64,000 nt of DNA from Paraburkholderia heleia NBRC 101817 (GTDB lineage Bacteria > Pseudomonadota > Gammaproteobacteria > Burkholderiales > Burkholderiaceae): positions 124,001 through 188,000 of the forward strand of contig NZ_BBJH01000007.1 of NCBI RefSeq assembly GCF_000739775.1, given 5' to 3'. This document shows, piece after piece, positions 16,673 through 27,010 of the stretch (positions are counted from its first letter, which is position 1; the number at the start of each line of letters is the position of its first letter). Both the position numbers and the translations under genes were made by a program. Under the pieces are notes generated by a model that had not been told where the DNA came from, made no database searches, and saw only the letters and a list, made by a program, of their open reading frames with translations.

Positions 16673-17350
16673 ATGGAGACGATGCAGACGCAAGCCGGCT
16701 TTGACATGACACAGATCAAAGACATTTCCCCCCCGATTCACCCCGAAACGCCCGTCTGGCCCGGCGATACGCCCGTTGGCGTCGAGCGCGTATGGCGCAT
16801 GGAGGCCGGCTCGCCGGTCAACGTCGCGCGTGTGACGCTCTCGCCGCACACCGGCGCGCACACCGACGCCCCGCTGCATTACGACGCCGAAGGCGCGCCG
16901 ATCGGTGCGGTGCCGCTCGACACGTATATCGGCGCATGCCGCGTAATTCATTGCGTGGGCGCCGCGCCGCTCGTGCTGCCCGAACACGTGAAAGGCGCGC
17001 TTCCGGACGTCCCGCCGCGCGTGCTGCTGCGTACCTACGCGCACGCGCCGCAGGACCGCTGGGACAGCCAGTTCTGCGCCGTGGCGCCGGAAACGATCGA
17101 TCTGCTCGCTGCGCACGGCGTGCGTCTCATCGGCATCGACACGCCCTCGCTCGACCCGCAGGAGTCGAAGACGATGGCCGCGCATCACCGCATTCGCGCC
17201 CATGGCATGGCGATCCTCGAAGGCGTCGTGCTCGACGCCGTCGCGCCCGGCGACTACGAACTGATCGCCCTGCCGCTGAAGTTCTCGACGCTCGACGCCA
17301 GCCCCGTGCGCGCCGTGCTGCGCGCGTTGCCGCAAGCCGCCGCCAGCTGA
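16673..17350 (+). CDS. kynB: Arylformamidase (kynurenine formamidase)
   Basis: KynB hydrolyses N-formylkynurenine to kynurenine, the second step of tryptophan degradation. The zinc-binding signature of the bacterial cyclase-like family, [12 protein letters not shown], is at about residues 60-71, and [14 protein letters not shown] near the start is typical. First gene of kynBUA, 36 bases before kynU. AGGTG precedes the ATG at 16673; an internal ATG at 16706 would match the usual length of about 210 but has no ribosome site. Confidence 0.96.
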   Translation: METMQTQAGFDMTQIKDISPPIHPETPVWPGDTPVGVERVWRMEAGSPVNVARVTLSPHTGAHTDAPLHYDAEGAPIGAVPLDTYIGACRVIHCVGAAPLVLPEHVKGALPDVPPRVLLRTYAHAPQDRWDSQFCAVAPETIDLLAAHGVRLIGIDTPSLDPQESKTMAAHHRIRAHGMAILEGVVLDAVAPGDYELIALPLKFSTLDASPVRAVLRALPQAAAS

Positions 17351-17386
17351 ATCCCCGCTCAATCCGACACAGAACGAAACACAGAC

Positions 17387-18637
17387 ATGAACGACCGCAA
17401 CGAAGCCCTGGCAGCCGATCGCGCCGATCCGCTCGCCGCCCTGCGCGAGCAATTCACGCTCGCGGCCGGGACCCTCTATCTCGACGGCAACTCGCTCGGC
17501 GTGCCGCCCTCGGCCTCTGCCGCGCGCGCGCAGGCCGTGATCGGCGGCGAATGGGGCGAAGGCCTCATCCGCAGCTGGAACACGGCGGGCTGGTTCGCCA
17601 TGCCCAGGCGTCTGGGCAACAAGCTCGCGAAGCTGATCGGCGCGGCCGGCGACGAAGTCGTCGTCACCGACACCATCTCGATCAACCTCTTCAAGGCGCT
17701 TTCCGCTGCGTTGCGCGTGCAGAACGCGCGCGACCCGAAGCGCCGCGTGATCGTCTCGGAGCGCTCGAACTTTCCGAGCGACCTGTACATCGCGCAGGGA
17801 CTCATCGAGCAGCTCGACCGCGGCTACGAGCTGCGCCTCGTCGACGATCCTGCCGAACTGCGCGCCGCGATCCGCGAAGACGTGGCGGTGGCGATGATCA
17901 CGCACGTGAACTACCGCACGGGCGAGATGCACGACATGCACGCGCTCACCGGGCACATTCACGCGCAGGGCGCGCTCGCGCTGTGGGATCTCGCGCATTC
18001 GGCGGGCGCCGTGCCGGTCGACCTGAACGGCGCGAACCCCGACTACGCCGTGGGCTGCACGTACAAATATCTGAACGGCGGCCCCGGCTCGCCCGGTTTC
18101 GTGTGGGTGCCGAAGCGCCATCAGGAGGCGTTTTCGCAGCCGCTCTCGGGCTGGTGGGGCCACAAGTCGCCGTTCGAGATGGACCCTGTCTATCGCCCGG
18201 ACAACGGCATCGGCCGCTATCTGTGCGGCACCCAGCCGATCGTGTCGATGGCGCTCGTCGAATGCGGTCTCGACGTGTTCCTGCAGACCGACATGCAGGC
18301 CGTTCGCCGCAAGTCGCTCGCGCTCACCGATCTCTTCATCGAACTGGTCGAGACGCGCTGCAAGGAATACGGCCTCACGCTCGTCACGCCGCGCGAACAC
18401 GCCCAGCGCGGCTCGCACGTGAGCTTCGAGCATCCCCACGGCTATGAGGTGATGCAGGCGCTGATCGCGCGCGGCGTGATCGGCGACTATCGCGAGCCGC
18501 GCGTGCTGCGCTTCGGCTTCACGCCGCTGTATCTGCGTTACGTCGATGTGTGGGATGCCGTGGAAACGCTGCGCGACGTGCTCGCGACCGGGTCCTGGCG
18601 CAAACCCGAATTCGCCGAGCGCGGCGCGGTCACCTGA
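17387..18637 (+). CDS. kynU: Kynureninase
   Basis: PLP enzyme cleaving kynurenine to anthranilate and alanine. 416 residues, normal length. The PLP lysine lies in [15 protein letters not shown] at about residue 226. Other family blocks are LDGNSLG near the N-terminus, NFPSDLY and WDLAHSAGA. Middle gene of the operon, ten bases before kynA. The anthranilate product can feed quinolone signals or tryptophan recycling in this group. Confidence 0.97.
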   Translation: MNDRNEALAADRADPLAALREQFTLAAGTLYLDGNSLGVPPSASAARAQAVIGGEWGEGLIRSWNTAGWFAMPRRLGNKLAKLIGAAGDEVVVTDTISINLFKALSAALRVQNARDPKRRVIVSERSNFPSDLYIAQGLIEQLDRGYELRLVDDPAELRAAIREDVAVAMITHVNYRTGEMHDMHALTGHIHAQGALALWDLAHSAGAVPVDLNGANPDYAVGCTYKYLNGGPGSPGFVWVPKRHQEAFSQPLSGWWGHKSPFEMDPVYRPDNGIGRYLCGTQPIVSMALVECGLDVFLQTDMQAVRRKSLALTDLFIELVETRCKEYGLTLVTPREHAQRGSHVSFEHPHGYEVMQALIARGVIGDYREPRVLRFGFTPLYLRYVDVWDAVETLRDVLATGSWRKPEFAERGAVT

Positions 18638-18647
18638 GGAGCGGCAG

Positions 18648-19604
18648 ATGAACGATCACATGCAAATCCCGGGCATGCCCGACGCGGGTGAAATCGCGCG
18701 TGACACCCACGGCGCCGCACGTGGCGGCTGCCCGTTCGGACACGGCGCCGCCGCGCCCGCTGCGCAAGCGCCTGAGGCGCAAGGCGAAGGCTGGCACGAC
18801 GCGCAACTCGACTTCTCGAAGTCGATGAGCTATGGCGACTACCTCGCGCTCGACGCGGTGCTTAACGCACAGCATCCGCTCTCGCCCGACCACAACGAGA
18901 TGCTGTTCATCGTGCAGCATCAAACGAGCGAGCTGTGGATGAAGCTCGCGCTCTACGAATTGCGCGCGGCGCTCGCCAACGTGCACCGCGACGCGCTGCC
19001 GCCCGCGTTCAAGCAGCTCGCGCGCGTCTCGCGCATCATGGAGCAGCTCGTGCAGGCGTGGAGCGTCCTCTCGACGCTCACGCCTTCCGAGTACACGGCC
19101 ATGCGGCCGTATCTGGGCGCGTCGTCGGGCTTCCAGTCGTATCAATACCGGCAGATCGAGTTCCTGCTCGGCAACAAGAACGCGCAGATGCTCAAGCCGC
19201 ACGAGCATCGGGCCGAGATTTTCGAGCAGGTGAAAGCAACCCTCGAAGCCCCCTCGTTCTATGACGAAGTGATCCGCCTGCTCGCGCGGCGCGGCTTTGC
19301 GATCGCGCCCGGGCGCCTGAACCGCGACTGGACCCTGCCGACCGAACACGACGCCAGCGTCGAGGCAGCGTGGCTCGAGGTGTACCGCAATCCTTCGGAG
19401 TACTGGGATTTGTACGAGATGGCCGAGGAACTCGTCGATCTCGAAGACGCGTTCCGTCAATGGCGCTTTCGCCACGTGACGACGGTCGAGCGCATCATCG
19501 GCTTCAAGCAGGGCACGGGCGGTACGAATGGCGCGCCGTATCTGCGCAAGATGCTCGATGTCGTGCTCTTTCCCGAGCTGTGGCACGTGCGCACGGTGCT
19601 GTAA
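18648..19604 (+). CDS. kynA: Tryptophan 2,3-dioxygenase
   Basis: Heme enzyme that opens the indole ring of L-tryptophan to N-formylkynurenine, the first pathway step. The core blocks [22 protein letters not shown] (about residue 88) and [13 protein letters not shown] (about 284) are present. The proximal heme histidine is probably His276 in [16 protein letters not shown] lies at the right distance before the ATG at 18648. The first 45 residues form an Ala/Gly-rich extension not found in all members. Last gene of kynBUA, followed by a strong terminator. Confidence 0.97.
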   Translation: MNDHMQIPGMPDAGEIARDTHGAARGGCPFGHGAAAPAAQAPEAQGEGWHDAQLDFSKSMSYGDYLALDAVLNAQHPLSPDHNEMLFIVQHQTSELWMKLALYELRAALANVHRDALPPAFKQLARVSRIMEQLVQAWSVLSTLTPSEYTAMRPYLGASSGFQSYQYRQIEFLLGNKNAQMLKPHEHRAEIFEQVKATLEAPSFYDEVIRLLARRGFAIAPGRLNRDWTLPTEHDASVEAAWLEVYRNPSEYWDLYEMAEELVDLEDAFRQWRFRHVTTVERIIGFKQGTGGTNGAPYLRKMLDVVLFPELWHVRTVL

Positions 19605-19629
19605 CGCGATTCGCCCCGCTCAAAAGAAA

Positions 19630-19659
19630 ATGCCCGCCAGGCGATGGCGGGCATTTTTT
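19630..19659. terminator. Bidirectional terminator between kynA and purM
   Basis: Perfect 9-bp stem (19630-19638 with 19646-19654), seven-base loop, six T after it on the plus strand. On the minus strand the flank is also T-rich, so it probably ends purM transcripts as well. Confidence 0.92.
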
Positions 19660-19678
19660 GCGTGGGAACGCGTGAGGC

Positions 19679-20776
19679 TTAGACCACCACGGTCTGCGCT
19701 TCGCCTGCCTGGCTTGCGCGCACGAAGCCGATCTTCCAGACCTGCTCGCCGGCGGCTGCGAGCAGCGCGGCGGCGGCATCGGCCTGATCCGCCGCCACGA
19801 CCACGGCCATGCCGATGCCGCAGTTGAACACACGGTGCATTTCCGCATCGGCCACGCCGCCGTGCTTTTGCAGCCACGTGAAGAGCGGCGGCAGCGGCCA
19901 TGCCGCGTGGTTCAGTTCAGCCGTGAGGCCTTCGCGCAGCACGCGCGGAATGTTCTCGACGAGGCCGCCGCCCGTGATGTGCGCCATGCCCTTCACGGTG
20001 ACGGTTTCCATCAGCTTGAGCAGCGGCTTCACGTAGATGCGCGTGGGCGCCATCAGCGCGTCGGCGAGCGGGCGGCCGTCGAAGTCGGCGGCGAGGTCCG
20101 GCTGCGCGCGCTCGATGATCTTGCGCACAAGCGAGAAGCCGTTCGAGTGGATGCCGCTCGAGGCGAGACCCAGCACCACGTCGCCCGGGGCGATCGTGCT
20201 GCCGTCGATGATCTTGCTCTTTTCGACCGCGCCCACCGCGAAGCCGGCAAGATCGTATTCGCCGTCGGGGTACATGCCCGGCATTTCGGCCGTTTCACCG
20301 CCGATCAGCGCGCAGCCCGACAGTTCGCAGCCTTGCGCGATGCCCTTCACGACCGTGGCCGCCGTATCGACATCGAGCTTGCCGCAGGCGAAGTAGTCGA
20401 GGAAGAACAGCGGCTCGGCGCCCTGCACGAGGATGTCGTTTACGCTCATCGCGACGAGATCCTGGCCGACCGTGTCGTGTTTGTTCAGATGAAACGCGAG
20501 GCGCAGCTTGGTGCCCACGCCGTCGGTGCCCGAAACGAGCACGGGCTCCTTGTACTTCTTCGGCACTTCGAAAAGCGCGCCGAATCCGCCGATGCCGCCC
20601 ATCACGCCGTCGCGCAGGGTCTTCTTCGCAAAGGGCTTGATGCGGTCGACGAGCGCGTCACCCGCGTCGATGTCCACGCCCGCGTCGCGGTAGGAGAGGC
20701 CTTGGCCCTGCGACTGTGCCTGCGACTGTGCCTGCGATAGGTCCTGATTAGCGGGGCCGGATTTCGGTTGATTCAT
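19679..20776 (-). CDS. purM: Phosphoribosylformylglycinamidine cyclo-ligase
   Basis: AIR synthetase, fifth step of purine synthesis (FGAM to AIR with ATP). The 365-residue protein begins its domain at [13 protein letters not shown]. Family blocks include [49 protein letters not shown] and [15 protein letters not shown]. The first 27 residues are a Gln/Ser-rich repeat ([12 protein letters not shown]) not needed for the fold. It diverges from hda, with TAAAAT -10 boxes for both genes in one small palindrome. Confidence 0.97.
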   Translation of the reverse strand: MNQPKSGPANQDLSQAQSQAQSQGQGLSYRDAGVDIDAGDALVDRIKPFAKKTLRDGVMGGIGGFGALFEVPKKYKEPVLVSGTDGVGTKLRLAFHLNKHDTVGQDLVAMSVNDILVQGAEPLFFLDYFACGKLDVDTAATVVKGIAQGCELSGCALIGGETAEMPGMYPDGEYDLAGFAVGAVEKSKIIDGSTIAPGDVVLGLASSGIHSNGFSLVRKIIERAQPDLAADFDGRPLADALMAPTRIYVKPLLKLMETVTVKGMAHITGGGLVENIPRVLREGLTAELNHAAWPLPPLFTWLQKHGGVADAEMHRVFNCGIGMAVVVAADQADAAAALLAAAGEQVWKIGFVRASQAGEAQTVVV

Positions 20777-20795
20777 GGGGAAGCGCCAGAAGGTC

Positions 20796-20814
20796 GGTAA
20801 AATGCGATTTTAAC
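20796..20814. promoter_or_regulatory. Divergent -10 boxes for purM and hda
   Basis: TAAAAT on the plus strand (20798-20803) and TAAAAT on the minus strand (20807-20812) lie three bases apart within an imperfect palindrome (GGTAAAAT / ATTTTAACC). Transcription in both directions would start within about 20 bp, so the promoters probably exclude each other. -35 elements are poor. Confidence 0.45.
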
Positions 20815-21057
20815 CGATTGACGGCGCCCCGCCGCCGCGGGTGGAGCGAGTTTTGGAACGCGCCTCGCCTCGCGCCCCCCAACCGGAAACCGAGTTTTGC
20901 CGCAGAACACACCGTATTTCGCACCGCACCAGCGTCGGGCCGTTATCTGGACCGGGGTCGCGCTCGCCCTCGGCAACGTGCGGCGGCCGCGGTCCAGCGG
21001 TCTACCCGGTTCTCACGAGAGCACGCTTTACTAGAACCGATTCCGTCCAGACACACC

Positions 21058-22404
21058 GTGCAGCGACAGTTAACGCTCGATCTCGGCACCCCGCCGCCAT
21101 CGACCTTCGACAACTTCCATATCGGCGCCAACGCCGAGCTGGTCGCGCGCCTGCGCGGTCTGGACGCGGCGCTCACGGCGGGCCCGATCGCCGATCGCAC
21201 GTTCTATGTCTGGGGCGAGCCCGGCAACGGGCGCAGCCATCTGCTGCACGCACTCGCCGACGAAGCGCCGCCGGGCCACGTGCGCTATCTGGGCCCGCAA
21301 AGCGCGCTGGCGGCGTTCACGTTCGATCCGCGCGTGACGATCTACGCGGTGGACGACTGCGATGCGCTCTCGGGCGCGCAGCAAATCGCGCTCTTCAATC
21401 TCTTCAACGAGGTGCGCTCGTACCCCGCCTGCGCGCTCGTCGCGACGGGCAACGCGCCGCCCATGGGTCTCGCCGTGCGCGAAGACCTGCGCACGCGCCT
21501 CGGCTGGGGCCTCGTGTTCCATCTCGCGCCGCTTTCCGACGAAGGCAAGGCGGCCATCCTCAAGCTCGCGGCGCGCGAACGCGGCATTGCGCTCGCCGAC
21601 GACGTGCCCGCCTACCTGCTCACGCATTTCCGGCGCGACATGCCGAGCCTGATGGGCTTGCTCGACGCGCTCGACCGCTTCTCGCTCGAACAGAAGCGCG
21701 CGGTGACGCTGCCGCTGTTGCGCGCGATGCTGGCGAAGGGCGTGGGCGATCTGGTGAGCGTCGCGAGCGCGTTGCCGACGGACGAAGCGCTTTGCGCCGC
21801 GGAGCAGGCAGACGCCGAAGAGACGAGCGACGCGCACGAAGACGAAGCCGGCGGCGACGCGGCGGCGCAAACGCCACCCGCCGATGGCGACGAGCCGCCC
21901 GCACCGCCGACGCTCTTCTGCGGCGAGCCGGAAGCCCCCGCCGCCGGGCCCGACGACGCCCAGCCCTACGCGGCGCCGAGGGCGCCGGCCTTGCAGGCGC
22001 GCTCACCGGCGCCGGTCCCCTTCGACAAGCCGACCGACAACGTCGAAGGCGAATTGGGGGCCAAATATCGTCACGTCGTCCACAAGGAACTGGGCACCGA
22101 ACTCAAGGGCGAAGTCGAAGCCGACGTGAGCAACGAGATGAGCGGCGAGCTGCGCGGCGATCTCGATCCGCCGGCCGGTACCGCCGCACCCGAGGCGCAG
22201 ACCAGCGGGCCGCCGGGACAGACACCGTCGACGCCCGATACGCCGGAAACGCCGGATACGTCGGATACGTCGGAAACGCCGCCATCGCAGGACAGCGAAG
22301 CGCCTGCCCGGAACGACGCGCCTGCAGGCCCCGAATCCCCCGCGGACCCCGCCGCGCCGACGCCGCCCGCCGGCAGCGGCAACGGCGTCTCCCGCTTCAA
22401 GTAA
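21058..22404 (+). CDS. hda: DnaA regulatory inactivator Hda with long acidic/proline-rich tail
   Basis: Hda, with the loaded beta clamp, stimulates ATP hydrolysis by DnaA and so prevents re-initiation of replication. GTG at 21058 is chosen because QRQLTLDLG, the clamp-binding motif of Hda, follows at once. The nucleotide-binding GEPGNGRSHLLHA (about residues 52-64) has Hda's usual Arg in place of the P-loop Lys. The DnaA-like AAA+ region ends near residue 245, the usual full length. A further 200 residues follow: acidic, Ala/Pro-rich, with a charged helical-looking stretch at about 325-365 and TPDT/SETP repeats at about 391-412. The 281 bp upstream hold the divergent promoter and a long leader; the frame is open there but has no homology I recognise. 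Confidence 0.88.
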   Translation: MQRQLTLDLGTPPPSTFDNFHIGANAELVARLRGLDAALTAGPIADRTFYVWGEPGNGRSHLLHALADEAPPGHVRYLGPQSALAAFTFDPRVTIYAVDDCDALSGAQQIALFNLFNEVRSYPACALVATGNAPPMGLAVREDLRTRLGWGLVFHLAPLSDEGKAAILKLAARERGIALADDVPAYLLTHFRRDMPSLMGLLDALDRFSLEQKRAVTLPLLRAMLAKGVGDLVSVASALPTDEALCAAEQADAEETSDAHEDEAGGDAAAQTPPADGDEPPAPPTLFCGEPEAPAAGPDDAQPYAAPRAPALQARSPAPVPFDKPTDNVEGELGAKYRHVVHKELGTELKGEVEADVSNEMSGELRGDLDPPAGTAAPEAQTSGPPGQTPSTPDTPETPDTSDTSETPPSQDSEAPARNDAPAGPESPADPAAPTPPAGSGNGVSRFK

Positions 22405-22415
22405 AATGAGCGCCC

Positions 22416-23102
22416 ATGGCTAACCTTGCACTTTTTGATCTCGATCACACCCTGATCCCCACCGACAGCGACCACGAATGGGGCCGCTTCATGGTGAAGC
22501 TCGGCATTGTCGACGGCGAGCGCTTTGCTCAGCAAAACGACCGCTTCTACGCCGACTACAAGGCCGGCAAGCTCGACATCCACGCGTACCTGGTCGCCAT
22601 GCTCACGCCGCTCGCGAAATACTCGCGCGCACAGCTCAAGGCGTGGCACGACCAGTACATGCACGAGGTGATCAAGCCGACCATCCTGCCGAGCGCGGTC
22701 GAGCTCGTGAAAAAGCACAAGGAAGCGGGCGACCTCTGCTGCGTGGTCACGGCGACCAACGAATTCATCACGGCGCCCATCGCCGAGGTGTTCGGCGTGG
22801 ACAAGCTGATCGCGTGCGAAGTCGAAACCGTGGACGGCCATCCGGCATCGGCCTTCACCGGCCGCCCGACGGGCACGCCGAGCTACCGCGAAGGCAAGAT
22901 CGTGCGGGTCGAGCAATGGCTCGCCTCGCTCGGCAAGCGCTTTTCGGACTTCGAGCACAGCTACTTCTACAGCGACTCGCACAACGACATTCCGCTGCTC
23001 GAAAAAGTCACCGACCCGATCGCCACCAACCCCGACGACACCCTGCGCGCTCACGCGCAACAAGCGGGCTGGCGCATTCTCGATTTGTTCCAAGCCCAGT
23101 GA
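22416..23102 (+). CDS. HAD-superfamily IB phosphatase (SerB-like)
   Basis: 228-residue haloacid-dehalogenase phosphatase of subfamily IB. Motif I FDLDHTLIP gives the nucleophile Asp8 and acid Asp10. Motif II is VVTATNEF (about 110) and motif IV YSDSHNDIPLL (about 190). Related proteins act on phosphoserine or lysophosphatidate-type substrates, and the substrate here is unknown. It starts 11 bases after hda and overlaps pcnB by four bases (GTGA), so it is translated as part of that run. Confidence 0.92.
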   Translation: MANLALFDLDHTLIPTDSDHEWGRFMVKLGIVDGERFAQQNDRFYADYKAGKLDIHAYLVAMLTPLAKYSRAQLKAWHDQYMHEVIKPTILPSAVELVKKHKEAGDLCCVVTATNEFITAPIAEVFGVDKLIACEVETVDGHPASAFTGRPTGTPSYREGKIVRVEQWLASLGKRFSDFEHSYFYSDSHNDIPLLEKVTDPIATNPDDTLRAHAQQAGWRILDLFQAQ

Positions 23103-24724
23103 TCAAGAAACTCATCCGCAAGCTGTTCGGCCAGGACGACGCCGAAGCGGCGCAAGACGCCGAAGCCCCCGCCGCCGATCCGCATACGGCCTCACATGAA
23201 AGCGCCGCCGCCGGCAGCACCCGCGCGCGCCGCAAGCCGGCCAGCGCGCAGAAGACCCCGAAGCCGCGCGCCGGCATGGGCGCGCCCGACCCGGCCACGC
23301 CCATCATCCTTTCCGCCGACGTCCACGGCATCGATCCCGCGCTCATCTCGCGCAACGCCGTGCGCGTGACCGAAGGTCTGCAGCAGGCGGGCTTCCGCGC
23401 GTTCATCGTGGGCGGCGCGGTGCGAGACCTGCTGCTCGGCGTCGCGCCCAAGGACTTCGACGTCGCCACCGACGCCACGCCCGACCAGGTGCAGAAGCTG
23501 TTCCGCCGCGCGCGCATCATCGGCCGGCGCTTTCAGATCGTGCACGTGCAGTTCGGCCAGGAAATCATCGAGGTCTCGACCTTCCGCGCGCTGGTGGACG
23601 CTCCGCCCACCGATGCCGCGCCCGCTCCGGCGCCCGCCAAACGCATGCGCCGTGACGAGCTCGACCGCAAGACCCACGCCGTGGATGCGAGTGGTCGCGT
23701 GCTGCGCGACAACGTCTGGGGCGAGCAGCACGAAGACGCCACGCGCCGCGACTTCACGATCAACGCGATGTACTACGACCCGGCCACGCAGACGGTGCTC
23801 GACTATCACAACGGGATGGCCGACATGCGCGCGCGCCTGTTGCGCATGATCGGCGACCCGGCCACGCGTTACCGCGAGGATCCGGTGCGCATGATGCGCG
23901 TGGTGCGTTTCGCGGCGAAGCTCGGCTTCGAGATCGAAGAGCACACGCGCGAGCCGATCACGAAGCTCGCGGACCTCATCAACAACGTGCCGGCGGCGCG
24001 TCTGTTCGACGAAATGCTCAAGCTGCTGCTCTCGGGCCACGCGCTCGAGTGCCTCAGGTGGCTGCGCAAGGAGGGGCTGCATCACGGCCTCCTGCCGCTC
24101 CTCGACGTGATTCTCGAGCAGCCCCAGGGCGAGCGGTTCATCACGCTCGCGCTGTCGAACACCGACGCGCGGGTGCGCGCGGGCAAGCCGGTGTCGCCGG
24201 GCTTCCTCTTCGCCACGCTGCTTTGGCACGACGTGCAGCAGCGCTGGCAGCAGTACACGGCCGCGGGCGAAATCCCGGTGCCGGCGCTGCATCGCGCCAT
24301 GGACGACGTGATCGACGCGCAAACCGAGAAGCTCGCGATCCATCGCCGCTACTCGTCGGACATGCGCGAAATCTGGGGCCTGCAGCTGCGCCTCGAAAAA
24401 CGCGGCCGCGGGGCGCTGAAGCTGCTGGAACACCAAAGATTTAGAGCGGGGTATGATTTCCTCCTGCTGCGCTGCGAATCGGGCGAGCTGGACGCCGAAG
24501 TCGGCCAATGGTGGACGGACTTCATTTCCGGCGACACCGCCGCGCGCGAAGCGCTTCTCGCGCAGGGCGGCAAGGAACGCTCGCCGCGCAAACGCCGCCG
24601 CCGCGGCGGCGCGAAGAGCCGCAGAACGGGCGAAGGTGCTGTAACGGAAGCCGGCGCAGCCGGCGACGTGCATGAAGCCAGCAGTGCGGACTATGACGGC
24701 CACGCCGGTCCGCACGAGGACTGA
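23099..24724 (+). CDS. pcnB: Poly(A) polymerase I
   Basis: PcnB adds poly(A) tails to RNA 3' ends, promoting decay. GTG at 23099 overlaps the HAD stop as GTGA, giving 541 residues. The class II nucleotidyltransferase head is at about 100-260: FIVGGAVRDLLLG, then KDFDVATDATPDQV with the catalytic aspartates, and RRFQIVHV. RRDFTINAMYYDP and YREDPVRMMRVVRFAAKLGF follow. The C-terminus carries a very basic segment (RKRRRRGG at about 500) likely to bind RNA, as in other PcnB proteins. The first 75 residues are low-complexity. Confidence 0.95.
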   Translation: MIKKLIRKLFGQDDAEAAQDAEAPAADPHTASHESAAAGSTRARRKPASAQKTPKPRAGMGAPDPATPIILSADVHGIDPALISRNAVRVTEGLQQAGFRAFIVGGAVRDLLLGVAPKDFDVATDATPDQVQKLFRRARIIGRRFQIVHVQFGQEIIEVSTFRALVDAPPTDAAPAPAPAKRMRRDELDRKTHAVDASGRVLRDNVWGEQHEDATRRDFTINAMYYDPATQTVLDYHNGMADMRARLLRMIGDPATRYREDPVRMMRVVRFAAKLGFEIEEHTREPITKLADLINNVPAARLFDEMLKLLLSGHALECLRWLRKEGLHHGLLPLLDVILEQPQGERFITLALSNTDARVRAGKPVSPGFLFATLLWHDVQQRWQQYTAAGEIPVPALHRAMDDVIDAQTEKLAIHRRYSSDMREIWGLQLRLEKRGRGALKLLEHQRFRAGYDFLLLRCESGELDAEVGQWWTDFISGDTAAREALLAQGGKERSPRKRRRRGGAKSRRTGEGAVTEAGAAGDVHEASSADYDGHAGPHED

Positions 24725-24796
24725 CGCCGTGCGGCGTCGCGGCTTGCCGTGGCGCACACGCGTCGAACCGCAACAACAGTCGCAGGAAGTGAAGCC

Positions 24797-25336
24797 ATGA
24801 CGGTTGCCTGGCTGGGAATTGGCGCGAATCTGGGGGATGCGCGCCAGACCCTCAAAGACGCGGTGGTGTGCCTCGCACAACAGCACACCCTCACCGTCGT
24901 CGCCAAATCGAGTCTGTACCGCACCGCGCCCATCGACGCGGGCGGCGACGACTATTTCAACTGCGTCGTGAAAATCGAGACGGGTCTCGACGTTCGCGCG
25001 CTGCTCGGCCTGTGCCAGCGCGTGGAGCATCACTTCGGCCGGGAGCGTCCCTTTCGCAACGCGCCCCGCACGCTCGACATCGACATCCTGCTTTACGGCG
25101 ACGCCACCATCGACGAAACCGACCTGATCGTGCCGCATCCGCGCATGACGGGCCGCGCGTTCGCGCTCGTGCCGCTCGTCGAGATCGATCCCGAACTCGT
25201 GATTCCGGGCCTGGGGCCCGCCAGCGCGTTTCTCGCCGCCGTGGCCGACCAGCGCATCGAGAAGGTCAAGCCGCTGTGCCAGTGCATGGGCGCGGCGCCC
25301 GCACCGGACACGCCGCCCTCGGGCAACTGCCGATGA
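24797..25336 (+). CDS. folK: 2-amino-4-hydroxy-6-hydroxymethyldihydropteridine diphosphokinase
   Basis: FolK transfers pyrophosphate from ATP to the pterin alcohol in folate synthesis. The ATG at 24797 follows AGGAAG at a good distance; a start at 24749 is not supported. Family blocks: [10 protein letters not shown] at the N-terminus, [21 protein letters not shown], and the signature [12 protein letters not shown] at about residue 90 followed by [12 protein letters not shown]. 179 residues. Its stop overlaps the next start (ATGA), giving coupling to the deoxynucleoside kinase. Confidence 0.97.
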   Translation: MTVAWLGIGANLGDARQTLKDAVVCLAQQHTLTVVAKSSLYRTAPIDAGGDDYFNCVVKIETGLDVRALLGLCQRVEHHFGRERPFRNAPRTLDIDILLYGDATIDETDLIVPHPRMTGRAFALVPLVEIDPELVIPGLGPASAFLAAVADQRIEKVKPLCQCMGAAPAPDTPPSGNCR

Positions 25337-26043
25337 GCACGACACCCCCGCCCATTGTCACCGCGCTCACCGCGGCCAGCGCGCGCGCCACGCGGCCAGC
25401 CGCGCTCCAGTACATCGTGATCGAAGGGCCGATCGGCGCGGGCAAGACCGCGTTCGCCAAGCGGCTCGCCGAGCGCTGGTCGATGCAGACGCTCTTCGAA
25501 TCGAACGCCGACAATCCGTTTCTGGAGCGCGTCTATCGCGACACGGCGCCCTCGTCGCACGCGCTCGCCGCGCAGTTGCATATCGCCTTGCAGCGCGAGC
25601 AGCTTTCGCGCGACGTGGCCGCGCGCCGCGAAGCGGGCGTGCCGCTCGTGACGAATTTCCTCGCCGAACGCAACGATCTGTTCGCGCGCCTCACACTCGC
25701 CGAAGACGAACTGCCGCTCTACCGCGCGCTCGCCTCGCGTCTGACGTCATCGGCGCCCCTGCCCGACCTCGTCGTCTATCTGCAGGCGAGCCCCGAGGCG
25801 CTGTACGCGCGCATCCAGAAGCGGGCCTTGCCGCGCGAGCTGCCTGTTTCGAGTGCATTCCTGCGTGCGCTGTGCGACAGCTACAACGATTTTTTCTATC
25901 ATTACGATCATGCGCCGGTGCTCACCGTCGGCGCGGAGCATCTGGATCTGCCAGGTTCCGATGCGGACCTCGCGCTCGTCGCCGAGCGTATCGAGACGAT
26001 GCGCGGCCGCAAGGAATCCTTCGTCAAGGGCACGTCGCTATAA
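25333..26043 (+). CDS. Deoxynucleoside kinase
   Basis: 236-residue kinase of the dNK/dCK/dGK family, which phosphorylates deoxynucleosides for salvage. The P-loop is [16 protein letters not shown] at about residue 29. [14 protein letters not shown] and [21 protein letters not shown] (lid and LID-arginine region) are typical. It sits between folK and panB, as in other Burkholderiales. Which deoxynucleoside it prefers cannot be read from the sequence. Coupled to folK through ATGA. Confidence 0.9.
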   Translation: MSTTPPPIVTALTAASARATRPAALQYIVIEGPIGAGKTAFAKRLAERWSMQTLFESNADNPFLERVYRDTAPSSHALAAQLHIALQREQLSRDVAARREAGVPLVTNFLAERNDLFARLTLAEDELPLYRALASRLTSSAPLPDLVVYLQASPEALYARIQKRALPRELPVSSAFLRALCDSYNDFFYHYDHAPVLTVGAEHLDLPGSDADLALVAERIETMRGRKESFVKGTSL

Positions 26044-26111
26044 CCCCCTTCATCGGCGCGATCGAGCGGCGCGGCCCCACCCCGTTTTTCCCTTTCCCAA
26101 CGGATTTCCCC

Positions 26112-26927
26112 ATGACTTACCTGCAGGAAACGAGCCGCAGCGCGGTCACCGTGCCCAAGCTCCAGGCCATGCGCGACGCAGGCGAGCGCATCGCCATGCT
26201 GACATGCTACGACGCGAGCTTCTCTGCGCTGTGCGATCGCGCGGGCGTCGATACGGTGCTGATCGGCGACTCGCTCGGCAACGTGCTCCAGGGCCACACG
26301 ACGACGCTGCCCGTCACCATCGACGACATCGCGTATCACACGGCGTGCGTGGCGCGTGTGCAAACGAAGGCGCTGATCATCGCCGATCTGCCGTTCGGCA
26401 CTTTCGGCACGCCCGAAGACGCGTTTGCGAACTCGGTGAAGCTCATGCGCGCCGGCGCGCAGATGGTGAAGATCGAGGGCGGCGAATGGCTCGCGCCCAC
26501 GGTGAAGATGCTGGTGGAGCGCGCCGTGCCCGTGTGTGCGCACATCGGCCTCACGCCGCAGTCGGTGCATGCATTCGGCGGCTTCAAGGTGCAGGGCAAG
26601 AGCGATGCGGCCGCCACGCAGATGATTCGCGACGCGCTGGCGCTGCAGGACGCGGGCGCGCAGCTCGTGGTGATCGAGGCCGTGCCCGCGGCACTCGGCG
26701 CGGAAGTCACGAAGCAACTGCGCATTCCGACCATCGGCATTGGCGCGGGCGTGGACTGCTCGGGCCAGGTGCTCGTGCTGCACGACATGCTCGGCATTTT
26801 CCCCGGCAAGCGGCCGCGCTTCGTGAAAGACTTCATGGCGGGCCAGCCCGATATCGAATCGGCCGTGCGCGCGTATGTACAGGCCGTGAAGGAAGGCACG
26901 TTCCCGGGACCCGAGCACGTGTTCTGA
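26112..26927 (+). CDS. panB: 3-methyl-2-oxobutanoate hydroxymethyltransferase
   Basis: First committed enzyme of pantothenate synthesis, making ketopantoate from ketoisovalerate and methylene-THF. 271 residues. Family blocks: [28 protein letters not shown] near residue 30, [17 protein letters not shown] with the substrate-contact Lys, [20 protein letters not shown], and the C-terminal [20 protein letters not shown]. Last gene of the run that starts at hda; ends before a strong terminator. The link with folK is metabolic, since PanB uses a folate cofactor. Confidence 0.97.
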   Translation: MTYLQETSRSAVTVPKLQAMRDAGERIAMLTCYDASFSALCDRAGVDTVLIGDSLGNVLQGHTTTLPVTIDDIAYHTACVARVQTKALIIADLPFGTFGTPEDAFANSVKLMRAGAQMVKIEGGEWLAPTVKMLVERAVPVCAHIGLTPQSVHAFGGFKVQGKSDAAATQMIRDALALQDAGAQLVVIEAVPAALGAEVTKQLRIPTIGIGAGVDCSGQVLVLHDMLGIFPGKRPRFVKDFMAGQPDIESAVRAYVQAVKEGTFPGPEHVF

Positions 26928-26953
26928 GCCGTCGATCTGGCTTCGCACAATGA

Positions 26954-26987
26954 AAAGCGCGCTCCAGATGGAGCGCGCTTTGTTTTT
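26954..26987. terminator. Bidirectional terminator between panB and pabBC
   Basis: Perfect 11-bp stem (26954-26964 with 26971-26981), six-base loop, then GTTTTT on the plus strand. On the minus strand TTTTC follows, serving the convergent pabBC transcript. Confidence 0.92.
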
Positions 26988-27010
26988 GGTGAGGCGCTAC
27001 GCCCGTGATC

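Noticed and set aside
20818..21057. 80-codon in-frame extension before the Hda GTG start
   Set aside because: Starts inside or next to the divergent promoter and would bury the clamp-binding motif that must be near the N-terminus.
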